Below the pieces are notes generated by a model. That model was not told the origin of the DNA and made no database searches. It saw only the letters and a list, made by a program, of their open reading frames with translations. Made by a program: the position numbers and the translations under genes. A stretch of 64,000 nucleotides of DNA from Domibacillus epiphyticus (GTDB lineage: Bacteria; Bacillota; Bacilli; Bacillales; Domibacillaceae): the NCBI RefSeq assembly GCF_001975785.1, contig NZ_MSFI01000012.1, positions 1 through 64,000 of the forward strand, written 5' to 3'. How positions within the stretch are numbered: the first letter of the stretch is position 1; each line of letters starts with the position of its first letter. This document shows positions 36,896-45,766 of the stretch, piece by piece.

Positions 36896-37858
36896 TTACA
36901 CGCACACAATGATTTGCCTGGAAAATGTGCCTGCCAACCCTTTTTTCGCTTCACAGCGGTCTATTACTTCAAATCCAGCTTCTTCAATCATATGATCAAT
37001 CGTTTTAACGGTGACCACAACCACTTTTTTTGCGAAACGGCGGGCATGTTTCAGGATGGAAAGCTGATCTTCCGGCGTTGCACGCAAACAGTGATTGTAC
37101 GGTAAATCGATTATCGCTGTATCATATTTTTCTATGACTTCTGATATCGGTCCGAGCGTCACGTCTCCTACGAGCCCGAAGTGAGCGATGTTTTCCCTTG
37201 ATCCAGCTGCAACTATAGGATTAATGTCGCGTCCTACAATATCAATCCCCATTGAAAGTGCCTCCACCAATACTGTCCCGATCCCACAGCACGGGTCAAT
37301 GACTTTTACACCTTCTGGATTTGGGACGGCGATGTTTACGATGGCCCGGGCTGCACGGGTGCTAAGCGCAGTAGAGTATTCGCGAGGTTTCTTCATATGA
37401 AGAAACCAGATTGCTTCGTTTTTATGGTATGGTCCGAAAAACCATCTCCCGTCAACAGTCCCTATGCCAAACAGAAAATCTGGACGATGAATATCTGCTT
37501 TCCCTCGGATCCGCGAGCCGATTTCCCGCTCAATCTTAAGCCGCTCTTGATATTCTATTTTTTTGGATTTATCCAGATCATTTATTTTTACAAAAAGAAC
37601 TTTGAACGTACCATCCATTAATCGAAGCTGTTCGACTTGCTTCAAAATATCCCGAATGTCATCCCCTTCAAACATCACATCGATCCGTTCCTTTATAAAC
37701 GGACTTCTGCTTGGATCGATTTTAACGGAACTCCTGAAGATATTCGAACAAGACTCACCGCCAAAAAGAGAGCGCATCTCAAGACGGCATAACGAGCGTT
37801 CTTCTTCGCTGCATATGTAAGTGTAGACAAACTCCGATATTTCTTTATACTGATCCAA
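36896..37858 (-). CDS. TRM11-like SAM-dependent RNA methyltransferase
   Basis: About 320 residues. The N-terminal part is THUMP-like (YTYICSEEERSLCRLEMRSLFG); the C-terminal Rossmann methylase has motif I as VIDPCCGIGTVLVEALSMG, then VGRDINPIVAAGSRENI and the catalytic motif IV as DLPYNHC (family DPPY). TRM11 relatives make N2-methylguanosine in tRNA. Two starts compete: GTG 37894, without a site, and TTG 37858, behind AAAGGATGG at good spacing, which I prefer. It is transcribed alone. Confidence 0.82.
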   Translation of the reverse strand: MDQYKEISEFVYTYICSEEERSLCRLEMRSLFGGESCSNIFRSSVKIDPSRSPFIKERIDVMFEGDDIRDILKQVEQLRLMDGTFKVLFVKINDLDKSKKIEYQERLKIEREIGSRIRGKADIHRPDFLFGIGTVDGRWFFGPYHKNEAIWFLHMKKPREYSTALSTRAARAIVNIAVPNPEGVKVIDPCCGIGTVLVEALSMGIDIVGRDINPIVAAGSRENIAHFGLVGDVTLGPISEVIEKYDTAIIDLPYNHCLRATPEDQLSILKHARRFAKKVVVVTVKTIDHMIEEAGFEVIDRCEAKKGLAGTFSRQIIVCV

Positions 37859-37963
37859 TTTATATCCATCCTTTAAAAGAGTTTTTCCTCTCACACCATA
37901 TCTGTTAACATCTTGAAAAGCAATCTGCTTGTTCCTTTTTATGCATTAGCCCAGGGCGCCTAT

Positions 37964-37997
37964 AAAAAAACTGCCCGGCGCGTACCAGGCAGTTTTC
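37964..37997 (-). terminator. Intrinsic terminator
   Basis: AAAACTGCC / GGCAGTTTT stem with seven T on the minus strand, downstream of the 51-residue gene at 38121. Confidence 0.75.
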
Positions 37998-38120
37998 AAT
38001 GATTATCCAGTTGTGACATAAACGTCACTCATTATAAGATATCTTCAGATAAATGAATGCTTCGTGGCGAGGCTTAAGACCCTCGCTCTTTAATAAAATT
38101 ATAAGTATATTTTCTTCGAA

Positions 38121-38276
38121 TCAATAAAGCTGATAAATCGCCTCTTCAATCAGCTCTATATCTTTATGTATATTCTTTTTCACTTCCTCATCCGTACACA
38201 TCTCGTAATCAATTAACAACTGGATAAGCTTTTTACAAAACAAATTGTGATCATAAGTATCCCTCTGTTCCCTCAT
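38121..38276 (-). CDS. 51-residue helical protein, family A copy 1
   Basis: A short gene found in a gap, with GAGGGAGA before its ATG. The protein reads MREQRDTYDHNLFCKK, then LLIDYEMCTDEEVKKNIHKD and IELIEEAIYQLY: two amphipathic helices joined at CTDEEVK. A second protein at 54591 has the same plan (LIDDYYRCTDTNIKEQIQID). Size and helicity recall Spo0E-type phosphatases, but the SxxLD motif is absent. Function unknown. Confidence 0.6.
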   Translation of the reverse strand: MREQRDTYDHNLFCKKLIQLLIDYEMCTDEEVKKNIHKDIELIEEAIYQLY

Positions 38277-38381
38277 GCTGTCTCCCTCTTTGCTTTTTTA
38301 GTATTCATATACCCATTTTCAAAAAATATAAACCAGGAATATTTATTCATTTCTGATCAGGTTATTTAGTAAAAGAAAAAC

Positions 38382-38404
38382 GCTGCTCCATAAGAAGCAG
38401 CGAA
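38382..38404 (-). terminator. Intrinsic terminator
   Basis: CGCTGCTTC / GAGCAGCG stem followed by TTTTT on the minus strand, directly after the small membrane protein gene. Confidence 0.75.
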
Positions 38405-38407
38405 TCT

Positions 38408-38581
38408 TTATTTTCTAAGCATGGAGAAACTTCTCACCATCGAGCCAATAAACATGACACACGCACCGCCTATGAGCAGTGAAAAAAATGTCGTTTTACT
38501 GATTACTTCAAGCGGGTACAAAATACCGCCTAATATCGCGGCAAACCCGATAATCGTTAATCCCCATCCTAACTTTTGCAT
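38408..38581 (-). CDS. Small membrane protein, two helices
   Basis: A 57-residue protein with two hydrophobic helices (LGWGLTIIGFAAILGGILYP and FFSLLIGGACVMFIGSMV) and a short basic tail, SFSMLRK. AAGGTG precedes the ATG at 38581. There is no recognised family. It lies about 250 bp downstream of terC on the same strand, with its own terminator. Confidence 0.6.
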   Translation of the reverse strand: MQKLGWGLTIIGFAAILGGILYPLEVISKTTFFSLLIGGACVMFIGSMVRSFSMLRK

Positions 38582-38832
38582 AATGACACCTTCTGTCGGT
38601 TTTTGTCTATTATACAATAAAAAACGTCTTTTAATTACTCTTTGCTTTAAATCTACTCACTGTTTCTCTAAATCATCTGCAACACTTTTCATCAACTTAT
38701 TCTATAATCGCCTAACATTTAATGACAGCAAGTTTTATTGAGAAGAGAATATCACGTATCAAATCGATGATCTTATAAATCAAAGGATGAGTTTTTAAGC
38801 TAAGTGGGAAGACGTTCTTCGCAATTTTTCTT

Positions 38833-39513
38833 TTAAGCGATTTTATTTTTTTCGCGTTCTACTTTCTTCTGTTTTATATTGCCTGCCAGCAAAATCAAGG
38901 CAACGACTAATGCTTCAAATCCATATTTCACAAATGGGTTCGTAAAATAATCATGCATGAAAGGCTCTCCGACAATCATCTTGGCCGCTGTCCATCCGAG
39001 GATTGCGGATCCCACCATAATAATGAATGGATAACGTTCGATTAGTTTAAGGATCAACGTGCTTCCATACATCACGACTGGAATTGAAACGAGCAACCCC
39101 AGCACGACCAGAAGGAAATTCCCATGAGCTGCGCCGGCAACCGCCAACACATTATCTAGTCCCATTAGAGCGTCGGCTATGATAACGGTTTTAATGGCTG
39201 CCCACATAGAATCTGCCGCTTTCACTTCATGTTCCTCTTCTTCAAGAAGCAGCTTGTACGCAATCCATACGAGCAACAATCCTCCGACTAAATGAAGTCC
39301 AGGGATACGCAGAAGATAAACGACTAGCAGCGTAGCAATGATCCTAATGACGATTGCTCCAACTGCTCCCCATAGGATTACTTTTTTCTGTTGCTCTTTC
39401 GGAAGTTTCCGGGCGGCTAGCCCAATTAGTATAGCGTTATCCCCGGCAAGAACCAGGTCAATCATAATAATGGCAAAAAGTGCGGTTAAAAACTCCCCTG
39501 ATAAAAATTCCAT
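38833..39513 (-). CDS. TerC family protein, YjbE type
   Basis: A 226-residue TerC protein with about seven helices. Metal-site signatures: MIDLVLAGDNAILIGLAARKLP near the N-terminus and IIADALMGLDNVLAVAGAAHGN in the middle. It resembles B. subtilis YjbE rather than YceF/YkoY. It lies behind its own yybP-ykoY-type riboswitch, so Mn-responsive expression is expected. Together with the gene at 25022 the cell has two Mn-linked TerC proteins of different clades in this window. Confidence 0.88.
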   Translation of the reverse strand: MEFLSGEFLTALFAIIMIDLVLAGDNAILIGLAARKLPKEQQKKVILWGAVGAIVIRIIATLLVVYLLRIPGLHLVGGLLLVWIAYKLLLEEEEHEVKAADSMWAAIKTVIIADALMGLDNVLAVAGAAHGNFLLVVLGLLVSIPVVMYGSTLILKLIERYPFIIMVGSAILGWTAAKMIVGEPFMHDYFTNPFVKYGFEALVVALILLAGNIKQKKVEREKNKIA

Positions 39514-39546
39514 ACTTCCTCCTCCTTCTTCTTATACAAAAATAAA

Positions 39547-39670
39547 GAGACCCTCGCCACAAATGGCAAAGGTCTCGCTAAACACTAAATGATTAGGTCA
39601 ATAAAGCCGGTGGGATCGTTCCACGTCATGACGACTTTATTTCAGGATATCCCTGACGCCACCCTTTACA
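39547..39670 (-). ncRNA. yybP-ykoY manganese riboswitch 2 (divergent core)
   Basis: On the minus strand: GTAAAGGGTGGCGTC at the 5' side, AATAAAGTCGTCATGACG pairing with GGCTTTATT, then GCGAGACCTTTGCC and the terminator GAGACCTTTGCCA / TGGCGAGGGTCTC. The 3' half is like riboswitch 1, but the 5' core reads AAAGGGTGGCG instead of AAAGGGGAGTAGC. It is 30-160 bp upstream of the second terC. Confidence 0.82.
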
Positions 39671-39867
39671 GGATTTTAAGGAATATAATATTGTTCGATA
39701 CCCGAAATATTGGGCTTATATTATTATAAGATATAATTTATTTTTCCATGCATAAAATCGTTCGACAAATTCTGACACGCTTGTTCGATTCAAAATTGAT
39801 TTATTGTGATTCCATAAAAAAAGCAGTACACTTATTCTACCAATTCCTCATTAAGGAGAACGATCTC

Positions 39868-40752
39868 ATGATGAATTTTGTGGCACTAGATTTTGAAACT
39901 GCAAATGCCAGCCGGAGCAGTGTTTGTTCCATTGGTCTGGCAAAAGTTGTAGATAATAAAATGATAGATACCTATTATTCGCTCGTTAATCCTGGCGAAC
40001 GATTTGACAGCCGAAACATCGCGGTCCATGGCATTCATCCAAACGATGTGAGAGATGCGCCTTCATTTCAAGATATTTTTGAAGACGTATTCCACTTTAT
40101 CGGGGATGATCCGATCGTTGCCCACTTCGCCCAATTTGACATTAACGTGCTGCGTGGAACGGCACAAAAATATAAACTGCAGCTGCCGGACAATCCCTAT
40201 TTTTGTTCTTGCATGCTTGCGAAAAAATTACTGAATCTGCCTTCTAATAAACTAAACATTGTCGCCAGTCATTTCAATTTTCAGTTTGAGCACCATAACG
40301 CACTGGAAGATGCCATTGCCTGCGCGACGATCGTCATGAATATGACAAAAGATCACGAAACGATTCACAGCTTGCTAAACGAGATCGATTACTCATTCGG
40401 CTACTTGAAAGGGGGCGCTTTTAGGAAAAACAATACTACCCGCAAAAAGACGCAGTTACCCTTGAAAACAGACAAACAACATCCTTTTTACAATAAATCA
40501 CTCTGCTTCACCGGCACACTTACCTCCATGAAACGTTCCAACGCCATCGAACTCGTCACAAACATAGGTGCGAGCGTCCACACAACACTGAAAAAAGACA
40601 CGGACTATCTCATCGTAGGAGAATCGGACGCAAGAAAGTACCGAAACGGAATGGTGGCAAAGAAGATCCAGAAAGCGAAAGAATGGCAGCAGGCAGGATA
40701 TGGCGTAAAGCTTGTATCGGAACGAAAATTTTTTGAAGTGATTTCAAAATAG
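39868..40752 (+). CDS. DEDD 3'-5' exonuclease with C-terminal BRCT domain
   Basis: A 294-residue protein. The N-terminal exonuclease of DnaQ type has FVALDFETANASRSSVCSIG (Exo I), PIVAHFAQFDINVL (Exo II) and EHHNALEDAIACA (Exo III with His and Asp). The C-terminal 80 residues are a BRCT domain (LCFTGTLTSMKRSNAIELV, DYLIVGESD). Such fusions act in DNA repair or RNA processing. The ATG at 39868 has AAGGAGA; the frame is open for 40 further codons without a site. Confidence 0.88.
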   Translation: MMNFVALDFETANASRSSVCSIGLAKVVDNKMIDTYYSLVNPGERFDSRNIAVHGIHPNDVRDAPSFQDIFEDVFHFIGDDPIVAHFAQFDINVLRGTAQKYKLQLPDNPYFCSCMLAKKLLNLPSNKLNIVASHFNFQFEHHNALEDAIACATIVMNMTKDHETIHSLLNEIDYSFGYLKGGAFRKNNTTRKKTQLPLKTDKQHPFYNKSLCFTGTLTSMKRSNAIELVTNIGASVHTTLKKDTDYLIVGESDARKYRNGMVAKKIQKAKEWQQAGYGVKLVSERKFFEVISK

Positions 40753-40773
40753 GGAGCAGAATGAATACTCATT

Positions 40774-41099
40774 CCAGCATATGAAGAAAGCATGACAGAA
40801 ATGTCCATATGGTTTCACTTCATGGCAAATGCGAATTACAAAGAACACTTGCAAGGCAGGAAGACGGTATTCCGGATGGAATTATCCATATTCTGTCATC
40901 TCCTGAGCGAAGAAGCCTGTTAAAATATGGACTGGATAGAGAATTTGAGGCCGAAAGATTGTATGCTATTGTGGACGGCCTTGCCCTGCATGCAATGCTC
41001 GAACCGAACCGTCTATCGAAGGAGAAACTCAAACGAATCGTTATTCAACATATGAATTCGTTATTCATTCATCCTGTAAAAGAGGAGGATATTCATTAA
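40774..41099 (+). pseudogene. TetR family regulator relic (ligand domain only)
   Basis: The 3' part of a TetR-family gene in two frames. Frame one gives IPAYEESMTEMSIWFHFMANAN, the usual first ligand-domain helix; frame two gives ELQRTLARQEDGIPDG, then AERLYAIVDGLALHAMLEP, the hallmark of BetI-like C-terminal domains. The DNA-binding domain is absent and a frameshift joins the parts near 40840. It is therefore dead as a repressor. Confidence 0.75.
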
Positions 41100-41100
41100 A

Positions 41101-41128
41101 ACACCCGGAAAAATTTTTTCCGGGTGTA
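41101..41128 (+). terminator. Intrinsic terminator
   Basis: ACACCCGGAAAA / TTTTCCGGGTGT stem directly after the TetR relic. Confidence 0.75.
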
Positions 41129-41240
41129 AACATGTTTGCAGCTTTTCACAAAACAATCGACTCCTAAACAAAAAAAACAAATAAAAAAGACTCACCCATT
41201 GGGTAAATCTAAATAAAATTTACATGATTCTTTTTTAAAT

Positions 41241-42026
41241 TTACGAAGTAAAGATACTTTTCCAAATCGAACCCGTAAATATTTGCAGCTTATTAATACT
41301 TGTATTGTAGTAAACCATCCCTTTGACAGGAGAAGCCGGAGGCACGGGGCTTAAAGGAAAACGAATAAAATTCCCTTCTACCGTTAAATTTTCTGTTACT
41401 GTTAACTCCCCTTTTAAAATGTCTGACTGATCCGAGCGAAGAAATTGGGTAGAATTCAGTCCGTCTAATGTGCTTGCAGCTCCACCCGGACCTGTTTCTC
41501 CCTTCGGCCCTTGCGGGCCTGCTGCTCCCATCGGACCTGGTGGACCCGTTTCTCCAACCGGGCCTTGCGGACCTTGATCCCCTTTTGGTCCTTGCGGGCC
41601 TATTGGGCCCGGCGAGCCCTGTGGACCCGTTTCCCCCATAGGACCTTGCGGGCCTGTGTCCCCTTTCGGACCTTGCGGACCACCCGGTTCTCCCGCAGGA
41701 CCTCGCGGACCTGTATCTCCCACAGGACCTTGCGGACCTGCCGCTCCGTCTGCTCCCGCTGGACCTTGAGGGCCTACTGCTCCATCTGCTCCTCTCGGAC
41801 CTTGAGGGCCTGCTGGGCCTTGCGGGCCCTGAGAGCCCTGAGGACCTTGCGGACCTGCAGGTCCTGCTGCTCCATCTGCTCCCGGAGGTCCCGGCGGGCC
41901 TACTGCTCCGTCCGCTCCCGTTGGGCCTTGTGGACCGGTTTCCCCTCTCGGTCCTTGCGAGCCTGCTGGGCCTTGCGGACCCCGAAGCACTGTCTCCTCT
42001 AGAAGTTCATTTGTATCGTCCACCAT
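41241..42026 (-). CDS. Collagen-like triple-helix repeat protein
   Basis: A 261-residue protein: a short acidic N-terminus ([15 protein letters not shown]), about 55 Gly-X-Y triplets rich in GPQ, GPK, GET and GAD, and a C-terminal domain of about 75 residues starting [17 protein letters not shown] with a late [25 protein letters not shown], typical of trimerising phage-fibre or exosporium tips. The triplet register is broken once, at [10 protein letters not shown], where one extra Gly occurs. No signal peptide is present, as in BclA-like exosporium proteins. Spore-surface location is inference. Confidence 0.85.
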   Translation of the reverse strand: MVDDTNELLEETVLRGPQGPAGSQGPRGETGPQGPTGADGAVGPPGPPGADGAAGPAGPQGPQGSQGPQGPAGPQGPRGADGAVGPQGPAGADGAAGPQGPVGDTGPRGPAGEPGGPQGPKGDTGPQGPMGETGPQGSPGPIGPQGPKGDQGPQGPVGETGPPGPMGAAGPQGPKGETGPGGAASTLDGLNSTQFLRSDQSDILKGELTVTENLTVEGNFIRFPLSPVPPASPVKGMVYYNTSINKLQIFTGSIWKSIFTS

Positions 42027-42222
42027 GTTGCTACCCCCTTTTTTATTTATTTTTAATGCATTTATATTCTATTCTTTAGGCTTTTTTTCTGTTCATTCCA
42101 ATCAGAGCTATATTTATTATTTCAAATGTTCTTCTCACCACTCTTCATTCCATACATATTCTGTATTACAACCTTGGAAGATTTATGTATTAATAAGGAT
42201 AAAAGAAGGGAGAGGAACATAG

Positions 42223-43623
42223 ATGGGCGTTGAACTTGCAGCCCTTCATTGGATTTATGTCATTTTTATCGTATTAATTATCGGTTTTATGGTGATGCGG
42301 CGTGATACAACTTTAATCAGTATTACGGGTGTTTTTTTAATTGCCCTCACAGCTACCGGCTCTTTGAGTGCCTCCATCAGCAGCATCTTTTCAAGCTTTA
42401 TTTTTGCCATAACAGAGCTGCTCCCCACCATTCTTGTGATTTCCATCATTGTGGCCATGAGCAAAACATTAACTACAACTGGTATTAATGATGTAATGAT
42501 TTCCCCATTTTCGAAGCTTATAAGAACTCCGGCACTTGCTTATTGGACAATCGGGATTCTGATGATGTTTATATCCTGGTTTTTCTGGCCATCCCCGGCT
42601 GTTGCCTTAATCGGCGCTGTCCTGCTTCCTGTCGCTATCCGGGCAGGTCTTCCGGCGCTCGGAGTGGCCATAGCCATGAATCTATTCGGGCATGGTCTTG
42701 CGTTATCAGGTGATTTTATCATTCAAGGTGCTCCAAAATTGACGGCAGATGCAGCCGGACTTTCAGTCAGTGAAGTCATCAATGCGAGTGTACCGCTTGT
42801 TTTGGTCATGGGAATTGTCACAACTGTTACCGCTTTTTACTTTTTAAAACGTGATTTGCGGTCTGGTAAAGTAACGAATTCAACCGGATTATCTGCTGCA
42901 CTAACCATTGAACCTGCAGAGCAGCACATAAATCTTCTCTCCACCACCCAAAAGCGTTTCTTCGCCTTTTTCATTCCCATACTTTTTGCACTCGATGTGG
43001 CGGCCATGTTCATCCTTGATCTGACTGGCGGCGATGCAACTGCCTTAATTGGAGGTACATCTGTCTTCATTCTACTTGTCATTACGATGGTCAGCTATAA
43101 AAATAAAGGTCTTGAAAAAACAACAAGTTACTTGATCGAGGGATTCCAATTTGGTTTTAAAGTATTTGGTCCCGTCATTCCGATTGCCGCTTTCTTTTAT
43201 TTAGGAGATGCAGGCTTTACTGCCATTCTTGGCGACCTTCTTCCGAAGAACTCACACGGAATTGTTAACGACCTCGGTATAGCCCTTGCATCAGTTGTCC
43301 CGTTGAGCAAGGAAATTGGCGCTCTCACGATAACGGTTGTCGGAACAATAACGGGACTCGATGGTTCCGGCTTTTCAGGTATCTCTCTAGTCGGTTCAAT
43401 CGCCAATTTATTTGGTACAGCCATCGGAGCAGGCGCGGCGACCCTTACTGCACTAGGCCAAATTGCCGCCATTTGGGTTGGTGGGGGAACATTGGTGCCT
43501 TGGGCGTTAATACCTGCTGCAGCAATCTGCGGTGTTGACCCATTTGAACTCGCAAGAAGAAACCTTAAACCTGTAACAATAGGTTTAGTTGCAACCACTA
43601 TTGTTGCAATGTTTTTAATATAA
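42223..43623 (+). CDS. Multi-helix membrane transporter-like protein
   Basis: A 466-residue integral membrane protein with about twelve helices. Re-entrant-loop-like stretches recur: SWFFWPSPAVALIGAVLLPVA in the first half and IAAIWVGGGTLVPWALIPAA in the second, plus GHGLALSGDFIIQGAPKLT. The inverted symmetric layout suggests the ion-transporter (IT) superfamily, which holds organic-acid and Na+/H+ carriers, but I cannot name the family. A GGGAGAGG site precedes the ATG. It is transcribed alone. Confidence 0.65.
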   Translation: MGVELAALHWIYVIFIVLIIGFMVMRRDTTLISITGVFLIALTATGSLSASISSIFSSFIFAITELLPTILVISIIVAMSKTLTTTGINDVMISPFSKLIRTPALAYWTIGILMMFISWFFWPSPAVALIGAVLLPVAIRAGLPALGVAIAMNLFGHGLALSGDFIIQGAPKLTADAAGLSVSEVINASVPLVLVMGIVTTVTAFYFLKRDLRSGKVTNSTGLSAALTIEPAEQHINLLSTTQKRFFAFFIPILFALDVAAMFILDLTGGDATALIGGTSVFILLVITMVSYKNKGLEKTTSYLIEGFQFGFKVFGPVIPIAAFFYLGDAGFTAILGDLLPKNSHGIVNDLGIALASVVPLSKEIGALTITVVGTITGLDGSGFSGISLVGSIANLFGTAIGAGAATLTALGQIAAIWVGGGTLVPWALIPAAAICGVDPFELARRNLKPVTIGLVATTIVAMFLI

Positions 43624-43665
43624 GAGGACCTGGTACCTCATTTAAATGACAATCGATATTTGACA

Positions 43666-43697
43666 GTAAAAACCGCCACTCCCGATGATGTGGCGGT
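43666..43697 (+). terminator. Intrinsic terminator
   Basis: AAACCGCCA / TGGCGGTTT stem after the transporter gene. Confidence 0.75.
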
Positions 43698-43699
43698 TT

Positions 43700-43860
43700 A
43701 CATTTGATTTTTGCTAATGTCACTTGCATTTCTTCAGCTAATTGAGATAAAGACTGCTCAGAGGAAGAAACCTCTTCAAAGCAAGCTGTTCTTGACTCGT
43801 CGCAGAGTTCTGTTGACTGGCATTTGCTCCCTCTCCGGGCTGCTTGACCTTGATTGATTT
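43700..43860 (-). pseudogene. Chemoreceptor C-terminal relic
   Basis: On the minus strand GEGANASQQNSATSQEQLA reads in one frame, and FEEVSSSEQSLSQLAEEMQ followed by VTLAKIK in another, together the end of a chemoreceptor signalling domain with a frameshift between. Nothing before this part is recognisable, so a receptor gene has decayed here. Confidence 0.7.
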
Positions 43861-44124
43861 CTCTGCTGTTATCGTGAAAAGTTTCCGCAATAAAGCCCCT
43901 GAACTTTCATCATCACCTGCTGAAACCAGAATGTTTCTGTTGAATCCCTCCGAAGGACAGATCCTGATTTCGTTCCAGATAAACGCCCCAATTTAGGGAT
44001 AAACTTATTTGAATCCAAGAAAATTACACTATTTCCTCTCTTTGCTTTTAAAGTACAAAAAAGAGAACCAATGAATAGGCTCCCTGCTCTTTTCAGCAAA
44101 TTTTCAGGGGATAAGATAACTTGA

Positions 44125-45045
44125 TTAACGCACAGCTGGTTCCAGCAACGTAATCGTGTTATTAAAGCTGTTTAAGTTCACCCTGCAGCCGATTGGAATA
44201 GCGGCTTTATAATACCCATGTCCTGACGCAAGATTTGTTATTAATGGTTTGCCTATTGGTACGATAAATTCATTAATCAAATCGTCGTAAGACTTTCCAT
44301 ATGCATTTGGACATTCTGTGCATTCACCCATCACGATTCCGATACAATCATCAAATTTCCCGGCAAGCATCATGTGTTCGAGATAACGATAAACCGTGTT
44401 AATCGGCTCGTGCGTTTCTTCAATGAAGATAATTTTTCCAGCAGTATCGATTTCGAACGGTGTACCAATACTGCCGACGATCGATGTTAAATTCCCGCCA
44501 ACGATCGGCCCGCTCACATTCCCACCCACTCTGCCGACAAGCGGAATACCCGGTGGATTCAGTATTGGACGAGGTGAAACAGTAGAAGAAGTCGCGGTGA
44601 AAAACTGTTCAAAGTTATAAGGCGGTGTATCTGCACGAAAGTCAACAAGGAGTAAACTGTGTAATGTAACCATATCAGAAAACTGATACAAAACATTCAG
44701 CAATATAGAGATGTCACTATAACCGCTAATGATTTTCGGGTTTCGGCTGATCAGGCTATAATCGAGATGGGGCAATATGCCTCCCACACCTACACCGCCC
44801 CTTGTAGGCAGTATCATTTTCACGCGCGTATCCGTGAACATTCTCATCAAGTCCTCTGCGCGCTGTTCATCCGTACCAGCCAGAAATCCGTTTTGTGAAT
44901 ATACGTAATTCCCCAAAACAACTTGAAGCCCCATTCCTTGTAAAAATGCAATGCGTTCGTTTATTGTCACCGCATCAAGGGGACTGCCAAGCGTTACAAT
45001 CCCAACCGTATCTCCCCGCTGCAGAGAAGCCGGTTTGATTGCCAT
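44125..45045 (-). CDS. S66 family LD-carboxypeptidase-like peptidase
   Basis: A 306-residue serine peptidase of the LdcA/MccF family. The nucleophile is Ser110 in IISGYSDIS; family stretches include ILPTRGGVGVGGILPHLDY, PIVGGNLTSIVGSIGTPFE, IIFIEETHEP and SGHGYYKAAIPIG with the likely catalytic His. Relatives trim cell-wall tetrapeptides or inactivate microcin C; which applies is unknown. The start at 45045 overlaps the end of an HNH relic by 52 bp. Confidence 0.88.
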   Translation of the reverse strand: MAIKPASLQRGDTVGIVTLGSPLDAVTINERIAFLQGMGLQVVLGNYVYSQNGFLAGTDEQRAEDLMRMFTDTRVKMILPTRGGVGVGGILPHLDYSLISRNPKIISGYSDISILLNVLYQFSDMVTLHSLLLVDFRADTPPYNFEQFFTATSSTVSPRPILNPPGIPLVGRVGGNVSGPIVGGNLTSIVGSIGTPFEIDTAGKIIFIEETHEPINTVYRYLEHMMLAGKFDDCIGIVMGECTECPNAYGKSYDDLINEFIVPIGKPLITNLASGHGYYKAAIPIGCRVNLNSFNNTITLLEPAVR

Positions 45046-45405
45046 CTGACCACCTCCTTTTCATATGCCATCCCTGTTAGCTTATGAAAATCGAGTGGCG
45101 AGTTGCATAAAAATTCTCCATTTTGGAAAAGAATTATCTGTTCAAATTCCGCAGGTTGTTTCATTTGGGAAATGTACGCTGTGACCCGTTGCTCTCTCAT
45201 TTCAAACGATTGCTCACGAAACCAGACATAAAAGTCCATATCATTTTTACTGGAATTACACGAGGAGCACGCTGGAATAACTTTCCTTAGTAAAGCTCCC
45301 ACCTTTCGAAAATGGGACAAGGTTTTCAAACGATAATTTGCTCCCTCTTTCCGGAACTAAATACCGAACCGCTTTCTCCCATTCGGTATCCGTCAACCAG
45401 TAAAA
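44994..45405 (-). pseudogene. HNH endonuclease relic
   Basis: Two frames together read an HNH nuclease: YWLTDTEWEKAVRYLVPERG, then LSFENLVPFSKGGSFTKE in one frame; after a shift near 45285, VIPACSSCNSSKNDMDFYVW in another. The join falls exactly in the linker between the His-containing strand and the CxxC-N motif. The 3' end reaches into the S66 peptidase gene. The N-terminal part of the family is missing. Confidence 0.7.
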
Positions 45406-45495
45406 TTAATTGACCATTCAACAAAATTTGGACCTGTATAATCTCAACCTTCACCGGCAAAATAATGACAAGGCGTTTTAAAAAAGGAGGCGTTT

Positions 45496-45657
45496 ATGTT
45501 GAACCAGGCGAATGAAGATGCTGGCCAGAAGATCCAAGATACAGTGGACGTACTCATGAAAAAAGGTGTTCCCCCAAGAACCGCTGCTTTTGCTGCTTCT
45601 ATGGGATATTTACGCGCATTTAGAAAAAAAGGCAATTCACGGAGCCATTTTAAATAA
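45496..45657 (+). CDS. Hypothetical 53-residue protein
   Basis: A short gene with AAAGGAGG at good spacing. The protein reads MLNQANEDAGQKIQDTVDVL, then MKKGVPPRTAAFAASMGYLR and a basic end, KKGNSRSHFK. It is helical and soluble; I do not recognise the family. It has its own terminator and lies next to several spore-protein genes. Confidence 0.6.
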   Translation: MLNQANEDAGQKIQDTVDVLMKKGVPPRTAAFAASMGYLRAFRKKGNSRSHFK

Positions 45658-45676
45658 AATTCACTTATAAGCAGTA

Positions 45677-45708
45677 TAGAAAGACCACTGCCCAAAAGTG
45701 GTCTTTCC
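45677..45708 (+). terminator. Intrinsic terminator
   Basis: GAAAGACCACT / AGTGGTCTTTC stem with a seven-base loop. Confidence 0.8.
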
Positions 45709-45766
45709 ATTTAATTCAAGAATTCATTTACAAGGCGGTGTCTACAGGAGGACGACTTCCAGCATT

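Noticed and set aside
41511-42002. Long plus-strand open frame opposite the collagen-like gene
   Set aside because: It is the complement of the Gly-X-Y repeats, so it is repetitive by construction and has no ribosome site.
43197-43598. 133-codon minus-strand frame opposite the transporter at 42223
   Set aside because: Pro/Ala-rich shadow of a hydrophobic gene, without ribosome site or recognisable fold.
43869-44099. 76-codon minus-strand frame between the chemoreceptor relic and the S66 peptidase
   Set aside because: No ribosome site and no family; it may cover decayed DNA upstream of the relic but cannot be supported as a gene.
45444-45710. 88-codon minus-strand frame opposite the 53-residue gene
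   Set aside because: The plus strand has AAAGGAGG and a compact gene with a terminator; the minus frame has no start signal.
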